Source of the DNA: Limnomonas spitsbergensis
Lineage: Eukaryota > Chlorophyta > Chlorophyceae > Chlamydomonadales
DNA length: 64,000 nucleotides
NCBI GenBank assembly: GCA_037349105.1
Contig: JAYJMM010000039.1
Span: forward strand, 3,585,001-3,649,000
Reading direction: 5' to 3'
Made by a program: the position numbers and the translations under genes. The notes below the pieces were generated by a model that was not told the origin of the DNA, did not search any database, and worked only from the letters and a program-made list of their open reading frames with translations. This document shows, one piece after another, positions 1-12,100 of this stretch. How positions within the stretch are numbered: position 1 is the first letter of the stretch; each line of letters opens with the position of its first letter.

Positions 1-165
1 CCACCAAAGTCCCCACGCCTTCCCCCTAGCTTCCTCTTACGGCCCCCCGCCCCTCACCTCCCCCCTAGCTTCCACTCGACCCCTACACCTTCCCCCAGCT
101 TCCGCTCATGCCCCTCCCCCATGCGCCTTCCCTTCAGCTTCCATTGTATCCCCTACCCCCCGCAC
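1..165 (-). repeat. Donor-edge copies of pyruvate kinase exon 15
   Basis: Five short copies of the end of exon 15 (GGAAGCTGGATGGAAG then GTGCGGGGG) recur about every 35-45 bases downstream of the true donor, toward and past the window edge. They are variants of GGAAGCTGAAGGGAAGG. Confidence 0.7.
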
Positions 166-3100
166 CTTCCATCCAGCTTCCACTTGAGGCCATCGCTGAC
201 TAGTTGCGGGACCACCATGGTAAGGATGGGCATGGGGGGGCGGTACTTGGCCACCAGCTCCGCGGTCTGTCCAGTGTGCGTGTAGACCACAATCAGCTTG
301 GCTTGAACCTGGAGTGGAGAAGAAGGGGCAGGGAGCAGCGGGAAGATAGTCGGTGGGGAGGAGGAGGGGGCGGTACTTGGCCACCAGTTCCGCAGTCTGT
401 ACAATGTGCGTGTAAACAACGATCAGCTTGGCTTGGATCTGAAGGGGAGAGGAAGGGGCGGGGATGAGCGGGGAGATTGATTGAGCGGCCATCTGCCGTC
501 AATAGGGCAGGGAGGGGGCGGAACATGGTCGCCAGCTCAGCAGTCTGTCTGGTGTGCGTGTAAACAACGATCAGCTTGGCCTGGACCTGGAGGGGAGAAG
601 AGGGGCAGGGAGTAGGGTTGTGGGCGAGAAGAGGAGAGTTAGTGGTGACCCTAATACAGCATCCCGGGGGACGGTACTCGGCCACCAGCTCCGCAACAAT
701 CAGCTGGGCGTGGACGTGGAGAGGAGCGGAAGGGGTGTTGAGGAGAGGGAAGATATTTGGTAGGGAGGAGGAGGGGACGGTCCTTGGCCACTATCTCCGC
801 TGTCTGTCCGATGTGCGTGTTTTACACAATCCGTAGGGCCAGAGCATGAAGGACCCTGGTCTCCAAGATGTTACTAACCCACCTTGTCCACTGCCCATAC
901 TGCCGAGGACGCAGTCTTTCCTACAAAAACGGTTTTTGGTGTTGCGACTCAAGTTTGAGCGGCGGCCAGAGCATGAAGGACCCTGGTCTCCAAAACCTTA
1001 CAAACCCACCTTGTCCGCTGCCCGCACCGCAGAGGATGCGATGGCCTCCAGCTTAGAGAGGTAGGGCGTGCGGTTGACTGTGCTAGCCTCTAGCTCCTGA
1101 GAAGCTTCCATGCCCTGACCAGAGGGGGAGAGAGGGTTCAAGGTTCAGGATTTAGGGTCATAAGTTAGGGATTCGGGTTCATGATTTAGGGTTGAGAGTT
1201 TTAGAGCACTCAAGCTTCAGTTCAGTTAAAAACTGAACCTTAATCATCGCCGACCACCAACGGAGAAAGGTTTTTGTCCAATTGGCCTGGTCCTATCCAT
1301 CCGCCCCAGTCCAGTCAAACGGATGCATGATCCATATTTAAAAATATTAAAAAGATAAAAAACGTAATTTTTGCAGCCCGTAATCATGGCCGCTGCTGAT
1401 TCGCAGTTCATGAGCATCGGACAATTTTGTAAAACAATATCGCATGCCAATCATTCTACAAGCCACTCCCCTTCGGGTGGGCAGGCAATTGACATCCAGG
1501 GAAGGGCATCTAAATAGTTTTGACTGGCATGTGAGCGGTATCAAAGCAAACTGGCGCTCCAGCCCCTCGCTCTTCACTGACAGGTGGGTTAAGGTTTTAG
1601 GGTTAAGGTTTTAGGTTGCTGGCACTCTAGCCCCTCACTCTTCATTGACAGGTGGGCGTGCGCGGCCACCCTGCTGCAGATGGCCACTGTGTTCGAGGCG
1701 TTAAATGTCATCAGAAGGCCATTCAAATGTTATGGAACGGCAAGTGAGTGTCATTCAACCACACCGAGGATCCAGCCCCCACACCTTACCAACAGGTGGG
1801 TGTGCGAGGCTGCCATGCTGCACTCAAACTTTCACTGAATGGCAGTCACTCTTTTTTACCTGACAGGCATCTAAAGAGTAAGAAAGGGAACGTGATCAGT
1901 ACCTCAACGAAGGGAAGTTCGCCCCCACGCCCTTTCCAACCAAGGTCCCTGCCCCCCGCCCCTCCCTTACCGACAGGTTGGCGTGGGAGGCCACCATGCT
2001 GTACTTAGCCATGGCATGGATGGCGGTGGCGCAGTTGCTACGCTTGCGCGGGACGTCAGAGGGCACCCCGTTGGTGACCTGACAAGATGGGAGGGGCATG
2101 CCAAGGGTTCAGGGTTTACGTTTATGGCCGTTGAGCAACTGAAAACAGAGGGATGGGGGCATGCCAAGGGCTTAGGGTTTTGAGGTTAGGGTCGCTGATC
2201 ACCTCATCCGAGAGGAGGGGGATGGCCGTAGCGCAGGTGCTAGGCGGAACATCAGAAGGAACACCATTGGGCGCCTGACCAGAAGGGGGGGGGTGCCAAG
2301 GGCGTCGAATGCAGGGTCCAGGTTGCAGGATTGAGCATCAGATCGGGAAAGGGGAAGGGGAAGGAAGGGGAAGGGGGAAGAGGGGAGGGGGGGGAGGGGA
2401 CAGGGGGGAGGGGGAGAGGGGGCACGCGAAGAGTTAAGGGCTGACTCACTTGCTGTTGAGCACCTGAACAGTTTGGGCATGCCAAATTATTCCATTTATC
2501 CACACTTCTCACCATCTGTGAGGCCAAGGACTCATTCACCTCCTCAGGCAGCTGGTAGGTGCTCTCCCACCCCCACACTTTGAAAGCTGAAATCCATACT
2601 TATCACCAGCTGTGAGGCCTCAGACTCATTCACCTTAGGCAGCTCATGGCTGCTCACTCTTCCCCACACTTTCAAATCCTGAAATCCACACTAATCATCA
2701 TCTGTGAGGCCACGGACTCATTCACCTAAGGCACCACGTAGCTCACCCCTCCTCACACTTTCAAAGTATGGAATTCACACTTCTCACCATCTGTGAGGCC
2801 AGGCACTCATTCACCTCCTCAGGCAACAGGTAGCTATTCCTCCAACCCCACACTTTTGACCTTTAAAATCCATACTTCTCACCATCTGTGAGGCCAGGCA
2901 CTCATTCACCTCCTCAGGCAGCTCATAGCTGTCCCCGTTGTGCATCTGCTCCACAGCTTCCCAGGCAGCTTCCATCAGATTCTCGTAGTGGGACGAATGG
3001 TCAAACACGGCCTCAGCAGCCCTGAAGGCAGGATTTGAATTCGAAATCAGGGTTAGTACTTTTCCACAGGCAGCTTCCATCAGGTTCGCATAATGAGACA

Positions 3101-6100
3101 AATGGTCAAACATGGCCTCGGAAGCCCTGCGGAGAATTCGAATTCAAAATCAGGGTTTGTACTTTTTGATCTAGGGCTCGGGGTCTTCTGGTCAGGTGTC
3201 GGGTCAAAGATGCAGAGGAGGGTTGAAAGGCTCCTGGAAGAATGTACCAGGGGGGTGGGGTTGGGGGGCAAATCTCGGAGGTGCAGCATTATTTCGTGTG
3301 GAAGCAGCAGCTCGATAAGGTCCAATATTCACAGCAACCTGCAGGGAAGAGGATTAGCTGCAGGGAGTGGGGTTGGGGGACGGAGCTCGGAGGTGCAGCA
3401 GTATTTTGCTCAAGGATCCCCGGGGGCTCAGTGGTACCACGCTGATTGGCCGCTCACCCTGAGGTCTGCGGTTCGATTCTTGCCAAGGATCCATGTATTT
3501 ACCGTGTCCCAGGTGTAAGCGGGGGAAACGTCTGGTGCTTAGTCAAATGCACCCTGCAGAATGTCGTGAGCGGGCTATCCTACCAACCTGGATAGAGCTG
3601 CTGTGGGTTGAGCGGTTCTCACGCCTCCTGCTTTGGCGGAGGAGTAGTCTTTCTTCTTTTCTTTCGCTCAAGGGACAGACACAAAGCCACCCCATGGCCA
3701 CAATTCCACACAAGCCACCAGCACCAGACAGACACCATCAAATTACATACTCTGCATCAGCATTTCGTGCAACTGCATCAGAACCCCTCAATCAGACACA
3801 ATCTGCAGTCCAGTGTCCAGCACCCTAGCACCCCAGAGCCCCACACAGCCACACTTAGTCACATTCAACACTTAGCCACACTTTGGTATTGGCCAGGGTC
3901 TCAGGGCTGATTTTGACCATCATTTAACTGCCAACTGATTCCGGCATTTTATTGCCCTACCCATACGCCATAGCCCCAAAGCCCCCCAGCCCGTACTCCC
4001 TGATTTGGGTAGTTCATTAGCCTACCCCCTCCCCCTCCCCTTCAGATTGCAGCAGGCTATAACCCCACTCATACCCCCCCCCCGCCCCCATCCCCTTAAG
4101 ATTCCAGCAGGCTATAACCCTACTCATAGCCACATACCCCCCCCTCCATCCCCTTCACCTGCAGATTGATACAATGGTCTTCACCGTCTCCAGCGGGTAC
4201 TTGCCGCGCAGCGTCTCTACAGCAACAGCCGGTTCAAGTGTTATCTGAGTTGACAAGTAAAGGCATCTCTGCAGCAAACCCTGGCGCTACTACACACTCA
4301 AAACTGTGTGGATAGCTGGATCGTTACTCAGGCCTCGACCAAATCGTTAACCATTTAGACAGAATAAATGCATGAAAAGAAGGTTGCATTTATTGGGGTC
4401 AAAGCGTGCCCCCCTGGTCTACACTCACCAGCTGCCTAGTAGATACGGTCCAGGACAGCGTTGGCAACGTCCGTGGCCCATCCCTGGCCCCTGGCCCCCT
4501 AACCCTAGCCCCTGGTGCCCAAACCCTGCCCCCTGGGGCGCAAAACCCTGTCTGCACCCTGGTCCACACTTACCAGCTCCCAAGTAGATGCCGTCCACAC
4601 CATCCAGGACAGCGTTGGCAACGTCCGTCGCCTCGGCGCGTGTGGGTCGCGGCGTGTTGACCATCGTGTCCACCACACGCGTCAGGATAACGGGCTTGCC
4701 GACCAGGTTGCAGGCCTAGAACCCGAGGGGGGACAGGGTAGGGGTAGGGGAGGTGGACAGGGGGGGCAGGGGAGGGGCTGGAGGACAAAGTGCTTGCCAA
4801 CCAAGTTGCAAGCCTGGGGCCCGGGGTGAGGGGCAGGGAAAGCCCCTAGGGGTTGTGGGATATCATTTCTTGAGGATCAGAGAGCTGTCACCATGAGCAG
4901 AGTCTTCTGCACCAGTGCCATCTTCAACGGGTCAACATCGTGACGGCCCATGGTGTCAGGGTCTAGGCCCCTCCACGCCCTAATAGGGCGCAGCGTTCTT
5001 TCTTTCTCTTTTGGTGAGGGATGCTTAACCCTCCACCCTCAACACACATTGGATACGGGAAGTGTGGTTGGTGAGGGACCCTGAACCCCTCGACCCTCAT
5101 TGAAGACGGGATAGGATGTTGGCGAGCGACTCAACACCCTCAATGGATGTACAGGATTAAGGGTTATCGGGATTAGGGGGCGGTCCCTGTCACCTGGATC
5201 GCACTTCTGCGCCAGCGTAATTATCTCTAGGTCCACAAAGATAGGGTCCAGGGGTCTAGGGTCTAGGGTCTAGGGTCTAGGGTCTAGGGTCTAGGGTCTA
5301 GGGTCTAGGGTCTAGGGTCTAGGGTCTAGGGTCTAGGGTCTAGGGTCTAGGGTCTAGGGTCTAGGGTCTAGGGTCTAGGGTCTAGGGTCTAGGGTCTAGG
5401 GTCTAGGGTCTAGGGTCTAGGGTCTAGGGTCTAGGGTCTAGGGTCTAGGGTCTAGGGTCTAGGGTCTAGGGTCTAGGGTCTAGGGTCTAGGGTCTAGGGT
5501 CTAGGGTCTAGGGTCTAGGGTCTAGGGTCTAGGGTCTAGGGTCTAGGGTCTAGGGTCTAGGGTCTAGGGTCTAGGGTCTAGGGTCTAGGGTCTAGGGTCT
5601 AGGGTCTAGGGTCTAGGGTCTAGGGTCTAGGGTCTAGGGTCTAGGGTCTAGGGTCTAGGGTCTAGGGTCTAGGGTCTAGGGTCTAGGGTCTAGGGTCTAG
5701 GGTCTAGGGTCTAGGGTCTAGGGTCTAGGGTCTAGGGTCTAGGGTATAGGGTCTAGGGTCTAGGGTCTAGGGTCTAGGGTCTAGGGCCATGTCAAGGCCC
5801 TGTCACCTGGATCAGCGTTTAGGGTTCAATGGCCCTGTCAAGGCCCTGTCACCTGGATCAGCGTTTAGGGTTCAATGGCCCTGTCAAGGCCCTGTCACCT
5901 GGCTCAGTGTTTAGGGTTCAATGGCCCTGTCAAGGCCCTGTCACCTGGATCAGCGTTTAGGGTTCAATGGCCCTGTCAAGGCCCTGTCACCTGGATCAGC
6001 GTTTAGGGTTCAATGGCCCTGTCAAGGCCTTGTCACCTGGATCAGCGTTTAGGGTTCAATGGCCCTGTCAAGGCCCTGTCACCTGGATCAGCGTTTAGGG

Positions 6101-9100
6101 TTCAATGGCCCTGTCAAGGCCCTGTCACCTGGATCAGCGTTTAGAGTTCAATGGCCCTGTCAAGGCCCTGTCACCTGGATCAGCGTTTAGGGTTCAATGG
6201 CCCTGTCAAGGCCCTGTCACCTGGATCAGCGTTTAGGGTTCAATGGCCCTGTCAAGGCCCTGTCACCTGGATCAGTGTTTAGGGTTTAATGGCCCTGTCA
6301 AGGCCCTGTCACCTGGATCAGCGTTTAGAGTTCAATGGCCCTGTCAAGGCCCTGTCACCTGGATCAGCGTTTAGGGTTCAATGGCCCTGTCAAGGCCCTG
6401 TCACCTGGATCAGCGTTTAGGGTTCAATGGCCCTGTCAAGGCCCTGTCACCTGGATCAGTGTTTAGGGTTTAATGGCCCTGTCAAGGCCCTGTCACCTGG
6501 ATCAGCGTTTTCTGCACAAGGGCCATCTTTTCCGGGTCGACGTCCAGGCCTAGGTTGCCGCGGCTGAGGATGATGCCGTCTGACTCGCTCAGAATGCCCT
6601 GCATCATTAAACAGGCAACAGCGCAACAACTTACAACAACGTATCCCGAAGATGTGAATTTGAATTTGAATTTGAACATCCATGACCAGGTCGCCACGGC
6701 TGAGGATGATGCCGTCCGGCTCACTCAGAATGCCCTGCAACACCAAGCAAGAAACAGCGCAACGACTTGCAACAGCAGATCTTGAAGATTTGAATTTGAA
6801 TGTGAACATGCCATGACCAGGTTGCCGCGGCTGAGGATGATGCTGTCCGACACGTTGAGAATGCCCTTCAACACCGAAAAAGCTACAACACCACAACTTG
6901 CTACAAAAGATCTCGATTACTCGAATTTCAATTTGAATGTCCAACATAATTAGGGTTCAAGGTGAAGGATGGAATCACATTCATTTCGCTTTTTACAAGC
7001 TGGTTGTAGCCGTTCATTTCACCTTCACGCACCGGGTGAAGTGAACGAGAAGTGGAGCATTCACTTCCCCTGCCCCCTATGCCCCCTCCCCTTCATCGAA
7101 ATCTTGGCAGCTGAGCAAGGCCTGTTGGACTCTCCCTAGGCCTGGACCTCCTCTTTATCACACACCTTAACCCTACACCCTGAACCCTCAACCCTTAACT
7201 TCACAAAAAAAATGCCACCAGTCCGACCACCATTTCCTCTAGTATGCCTATTAGGCATTGTTAGATCCCTCCCGACCCCCACTTTGTTGCTAACTTGGAA
7301 GTTAAGGAGGGCCTGCCGGGTCTCCACCCTAGGCCTTGCCCCTCACTTATCACACACCTAACACTTAACACCCAACGAAAAAGCCTTTCACTTGGCGAGC
7401 GCCCCACTAGGCCCACCCTCTCCGGCTTTTACCTGGAAGTTGAGAAGGGCCTGCCGGGTCTCCACCTTGGCCAGGATCTTGGTGCCTGTCATGCCAATCG
7501 AGTCCAGGAACCTGAGGGAAAGGGGCAGAGGGGGGTGAGGGAGGGGGGGGGGGCAACTTAGGGCTGGATTGCAGCTAAAGGGAAGGGGGGTAGAGGGGTG
7601 CAGGGAGGGAGGGAGGGGGGGGCTTCTAAGGGCTGGATTGCAGCTTAAGGGAAGGGGGGCAGAGGGGTCAAGGGAAGTACTTTGTGTGTTCAGTTTTTAC
7701 TGTCTATGAGAACATCGTATTTCATGCATGGGACAGGTGCCTGCAAACGGTTGGGAGGGAGGGAGAGGGTGAAAGGAGGGGTGGGGGCTGAATTGTACCT
7801 GAATTACCCTCGGTATACAGCGCAATGATGTAGCTGAATTGTAGCCGAGTCAAAATGATGGGGGCCATCGAGCCGTTTAGGGCTGTATTATCCTCCGCAT
7901 ACAGTGGTGTAGCTGAATTGTAGCTGAATCACCTTCACCGTCAATTGCGCAATGCGTGTAGCTAAGTGAAACATGGCCGAATCAGCTCATCCTGCCCTCG
8001 CAGGTGGGACCTGGGTTACTACAGCTACACAAGATGTGTAGCTGAGCTGTGGCTGATTACCCCAAAATTTACCAGGGCCTAAGCTTCTCTTTCGCTTGCA
8101 TGAATGATTGATTTCAGGTAGAATGCGCGTGCAGCAAAGTTGTAGCTGAATTGACCTACAAAAAAACAATGTCAACCCCTCCCTCTGACTTCCGAGTCTG
8201 GCCGACATCCGCTGCGCAACGTTTGTAGCTGAGCTGTCGTGCAGCTGAGTTGTAGCTGAATCGCCTCAAATTAAACAAAATCAAGCCCTCCACCTCAATT
8301 GCGAAGTCGGATAACATCAGCTGCACAACGGGTGTAGCTGAATCAAAGCTGAATCGTAGCTGAATTAAACGGAGCCAAGCCCTTCCTCTCGCTCGTGTGC
8401 TCATGAACTATTGCATCTGCACAGCATGCGTCGCTAAGTTATACCTTACTAACAGGCAACCAAGCCCTCCCTGTCACTCGCGTGTCTGGAGGACATCAGA
8501 TGTACAACATGTGTAGTTGCATGAATTGTAGCTGAATCACCCTTCACAAAGCTGAGCCAAGCTCTCCCTCTCATTTAAAGGCCAGAACGATGATAAATGT
8601 CCAACTGTGTAGCTGAATTGTAGCTGAATCACCCTTAACAGGACCAAGCACCACCCCACACCTGTGTGCCTGGACAATGTCAGCGGCATGACACCTGTGG
8701 CTGAGTTGCAACTGCACCAATTCAAATGAAACAAAGCCAAGCCCTCTTTCTCACTCGCGGGCCTCCACAATATCAGATGCCTTACATGTGTTCCTGAATT
8801 GTAGCGGTACCACCCTTAGCTGAATTGTAACGGAATGACCCTTAACTGCACTATGCAAATCCCTCCCTCTCACACGCGAGCCTCCACGACATCAGATGCA
8901 CAACGCGTGTAGCTGAATTGTAGCGGAACCACCCTTAACATAACTCATCAAAGCCCTCCCCTTTCACTCTCGTGCCTCCACCACATCCGATGCGCAATGG
9001 GTGTAGCTGAGATTGATGAAGTCGATCCCTCTACCCCTTCTCTCTGTTCACACTCACTCCCACCTGTTCCCCAACCCTGTTCACACTCACTCTCGTGCCT

Positions 9101-12100
9101 CCACCACATCCCTGGCGCAACGCGTGTAGCTGAGGTTGATGAAGTCGATCTCAAACTCCAGCCCCAGCGTCTCAATGCAGTGCTTGTCCCAATCGCAAAG
9201 CACAGGCAGCTCATTCTGAGCAGGGGGGGGGACAGGTGGGATGGGTTCAAGGTTCAAAGTCTATTTACGCTTTCAGGGTTGATGACGCCCGGGGTAGAGT
9301 GAAGGGTTCAGTGATTGAGGGGTGGGGCGGGGTTAAGGGCTTCAGGTTGCAAGGGAGTGGCAGGGGGGTCAGTTTTTGCGTTTTTAGAGTTTATGAAGCC
9401 CGGGGTAGAATGAAGGGTTCAGAATTTGAGCGATGGGGTAGGGTTGAAGGCTCAAGGTGGAAAGGGAGTGACAGGGGGTTCAATTTTTACCTTTCAGGAG
9501 TTTGAACAATGGGGTAGGGTGGAGGGCTTAAGGGAGTGGCAGGGGGGTCAGGTTTTAGTTTGCAGGCTTGATGAAGCCCGGGGTAGAGAATAATTAGAAT
9601 TTGAGGGAAGGTAGGGTTCAGGGCTTAATGTTGAAAGGGAGTGGCAGGGGGGTTCAGGGATTGAAGGGTGAGGCGGGGGCCTGCACCTGTGGGTGCGTCA
9701 GGGGCATGAGGCGCTTGTTCAGGGTTCATGATTTAGAGTGAAGGGTTTGGGATATAGGGTTCAAGGTTAAGGGTTAGTGAAGGGTTTAAGATACTGGGCA
9801 CTTCAAGGATTTTGGTCTACATAGTTGCAGGGTTTAGGGTTATGAATTAAGGATTTAGGGTTTAGGGTTTAGGGTTTAGGCATCTGACAAAGAGAACTCC
9901 GGAAGCGCCCAAACCCTGCCGAAGCCACCTCTCAGCATAACCAGCGCACAGGAGCGCTTCCGGGCTTTGGGTTCAGGGTTTATATAATTGACTAAGATAA
10001 ACTTGGAAGCACCCACAACCTGTTTAAGGAACCTCTCAGCCGAAGCAGCGCAATGAGGCTTAGGACTTCGGGTTTGCGTATCTGACACAGCGACCCCTGG
10101 AAGCGCCCGCAGTGCTAATGCCACCTCTAAGCCTACCCAGCGCAATGAGCCCTTGAGGGTTTAGGAATATCGTATTTGGCACAGAGAACCCTGGAAGCGC
10201 CCGCAGTGCTAATGCCACCTCTTAGCCTACCCAGCGCAATGAGCCCTTGAGGGTTTAGGAAAAATGCATTTGACACAGAGAAGCCTGGAAGCGCCCGCAC
10301 CCTGTCTAAAGACCCTTTCAGCCTAACCAGCGCAAGAGGCCTGTAGGAAATTAGGGTTCAATCAAAGCCTGAAAACCCTGGGGCGCATGTTTAGCCCCCC
10401 ACTCCAGCCCCCCACTCCAGCCCCCCACTCCAGCCCCCCACTCCAGCCCCCCACTCCAGCCCCCCACTCCAGCCCCCCACTCCAGCCCCCCACTCCAGCC
10501 CCCCACTCCAGCCCCCCACTCCAGCCCCCCACTCCAGCCCCCCACTCCAGCCCCCCACTCCTGCCCCACTCCTGCCCCCCACTCCAGCCCCCCACTCCTG
10601 CCCCCCACTCCAGCCCCCCTCTCCTGCCTCCCACTCAAGCCCCACTCCTGCCACACACACATGTTTGCCCCACTTGCACTTTTCTCTAAGACCCTAAACC
10701 CGAAACCCCTAATCCCTGAACCCACCTGTACGTTGCTCAGCCCATCGCCGTGTGACCTCTCGGCGTGGAACACGCACAGCAGCCCCTCCAAGGTGGTGTC
10801 GTTCTGCACACAGGTTAGGATGTGGGGTTCAAGTTCACGCCCAGGTTTCAATTCAGAGACTCTTCAGCATAAAAGAAGAACAACAGCTCCTCCAAAGTGA
10901 CTCCCCCCCCCACACACACAAACACAGCTGTACACCCTCCCTCCTCCCACCCTTCACCTTCCACTCACCTGCGCGATACAATGGCAGTCAGGCCCATCCA
11001 CCGACACCACTTGCAGGTACAGCGAGCAGGACTCCCCCCCGGACGCGAGGTACCGGGCAATGTACACAGTGTCCCCTGGCTGGGTCATGGACGTGAACTT
11101 GGGGTACATGATGGGCAGCGTACTGTACAGGGGAGGGTTTAGGGCACATGGTTTAGGGTACAGGGTTTAGGGTTGAATTACATGATGGGCAGCGTACTGA
11201 AGAAGGGGGAGGGTTTAGGGCACATGGTTTAGGGTACAGGGTTTAGGGTTGAATTACATGATGGGCAGCGTACTGTACAGGGGAGGGTTTATAGTACAGG
11301 GTTCAGGGTTAGGGTACATGATGGGCAGCGTGCTGTACAGTGGGAGGGTTTAGGGTACATAGTTTAGGGTTGGGGTACATGATGGGCAGCGTCTGCACAA
11401 GGTGGGGGGTAGGTTACTGAATTTAGGGTTGGGGTGCATGATGGGCAGCGTGCTGAAGAGAGGGGGCAAGGGTCGGAGGCGGAGGAGGGGGGAGTGAGGC
11501 TTGCTCAATTTGCACCCTTGGCGTAATACGGCGGAGAGGGAGCAGGATGGGAGGGGGGGAGGAGAAGACTCGATAATTTCCACCCCCGGGCAGCGTGCTG
11601 TACAGAGGGAGTAGGGGCATGGAGGGAGGCTTGCTCATTTTTGCATCCCGATACAACCCGGCTCGTTTTTCAGCCATGCCGCCACCTGCTTCTTTATCGC
11701 TCCCCCTGCTGAAAACCCAATCTCTGTCGTGCTTGTGTCAATTAAATCTAAGCATCCTGCCGCTGCACCCTGTTGTTGCTAGTGCCCCCCTCCCCCCCCC
11801 CCCCACACACACGTGATGCACCCCGATGTATCCCCCACCGACCTTCTGCCATCTGCTTCAGCATCCTGCCGCTGCACCCTGTTGTTGCTAGTGCCCCCCT
11901 CCCCCCTCCCACACACACGTGATGCACCCCAATGTATCCCCCACCGACCTTCTGCCATCTGCTTCAGCATCCTGCCGCTGCACCTGTTGTTGCTAGTGCC
12001 CCCCTCCCCCCCCCCCACACACACGTGATGCACCCCGATGTATCCCCCACCGACCTTCTGCCATCTGCTTCAGCATCCTGCCGCTGCACCCTGTTGTTGC

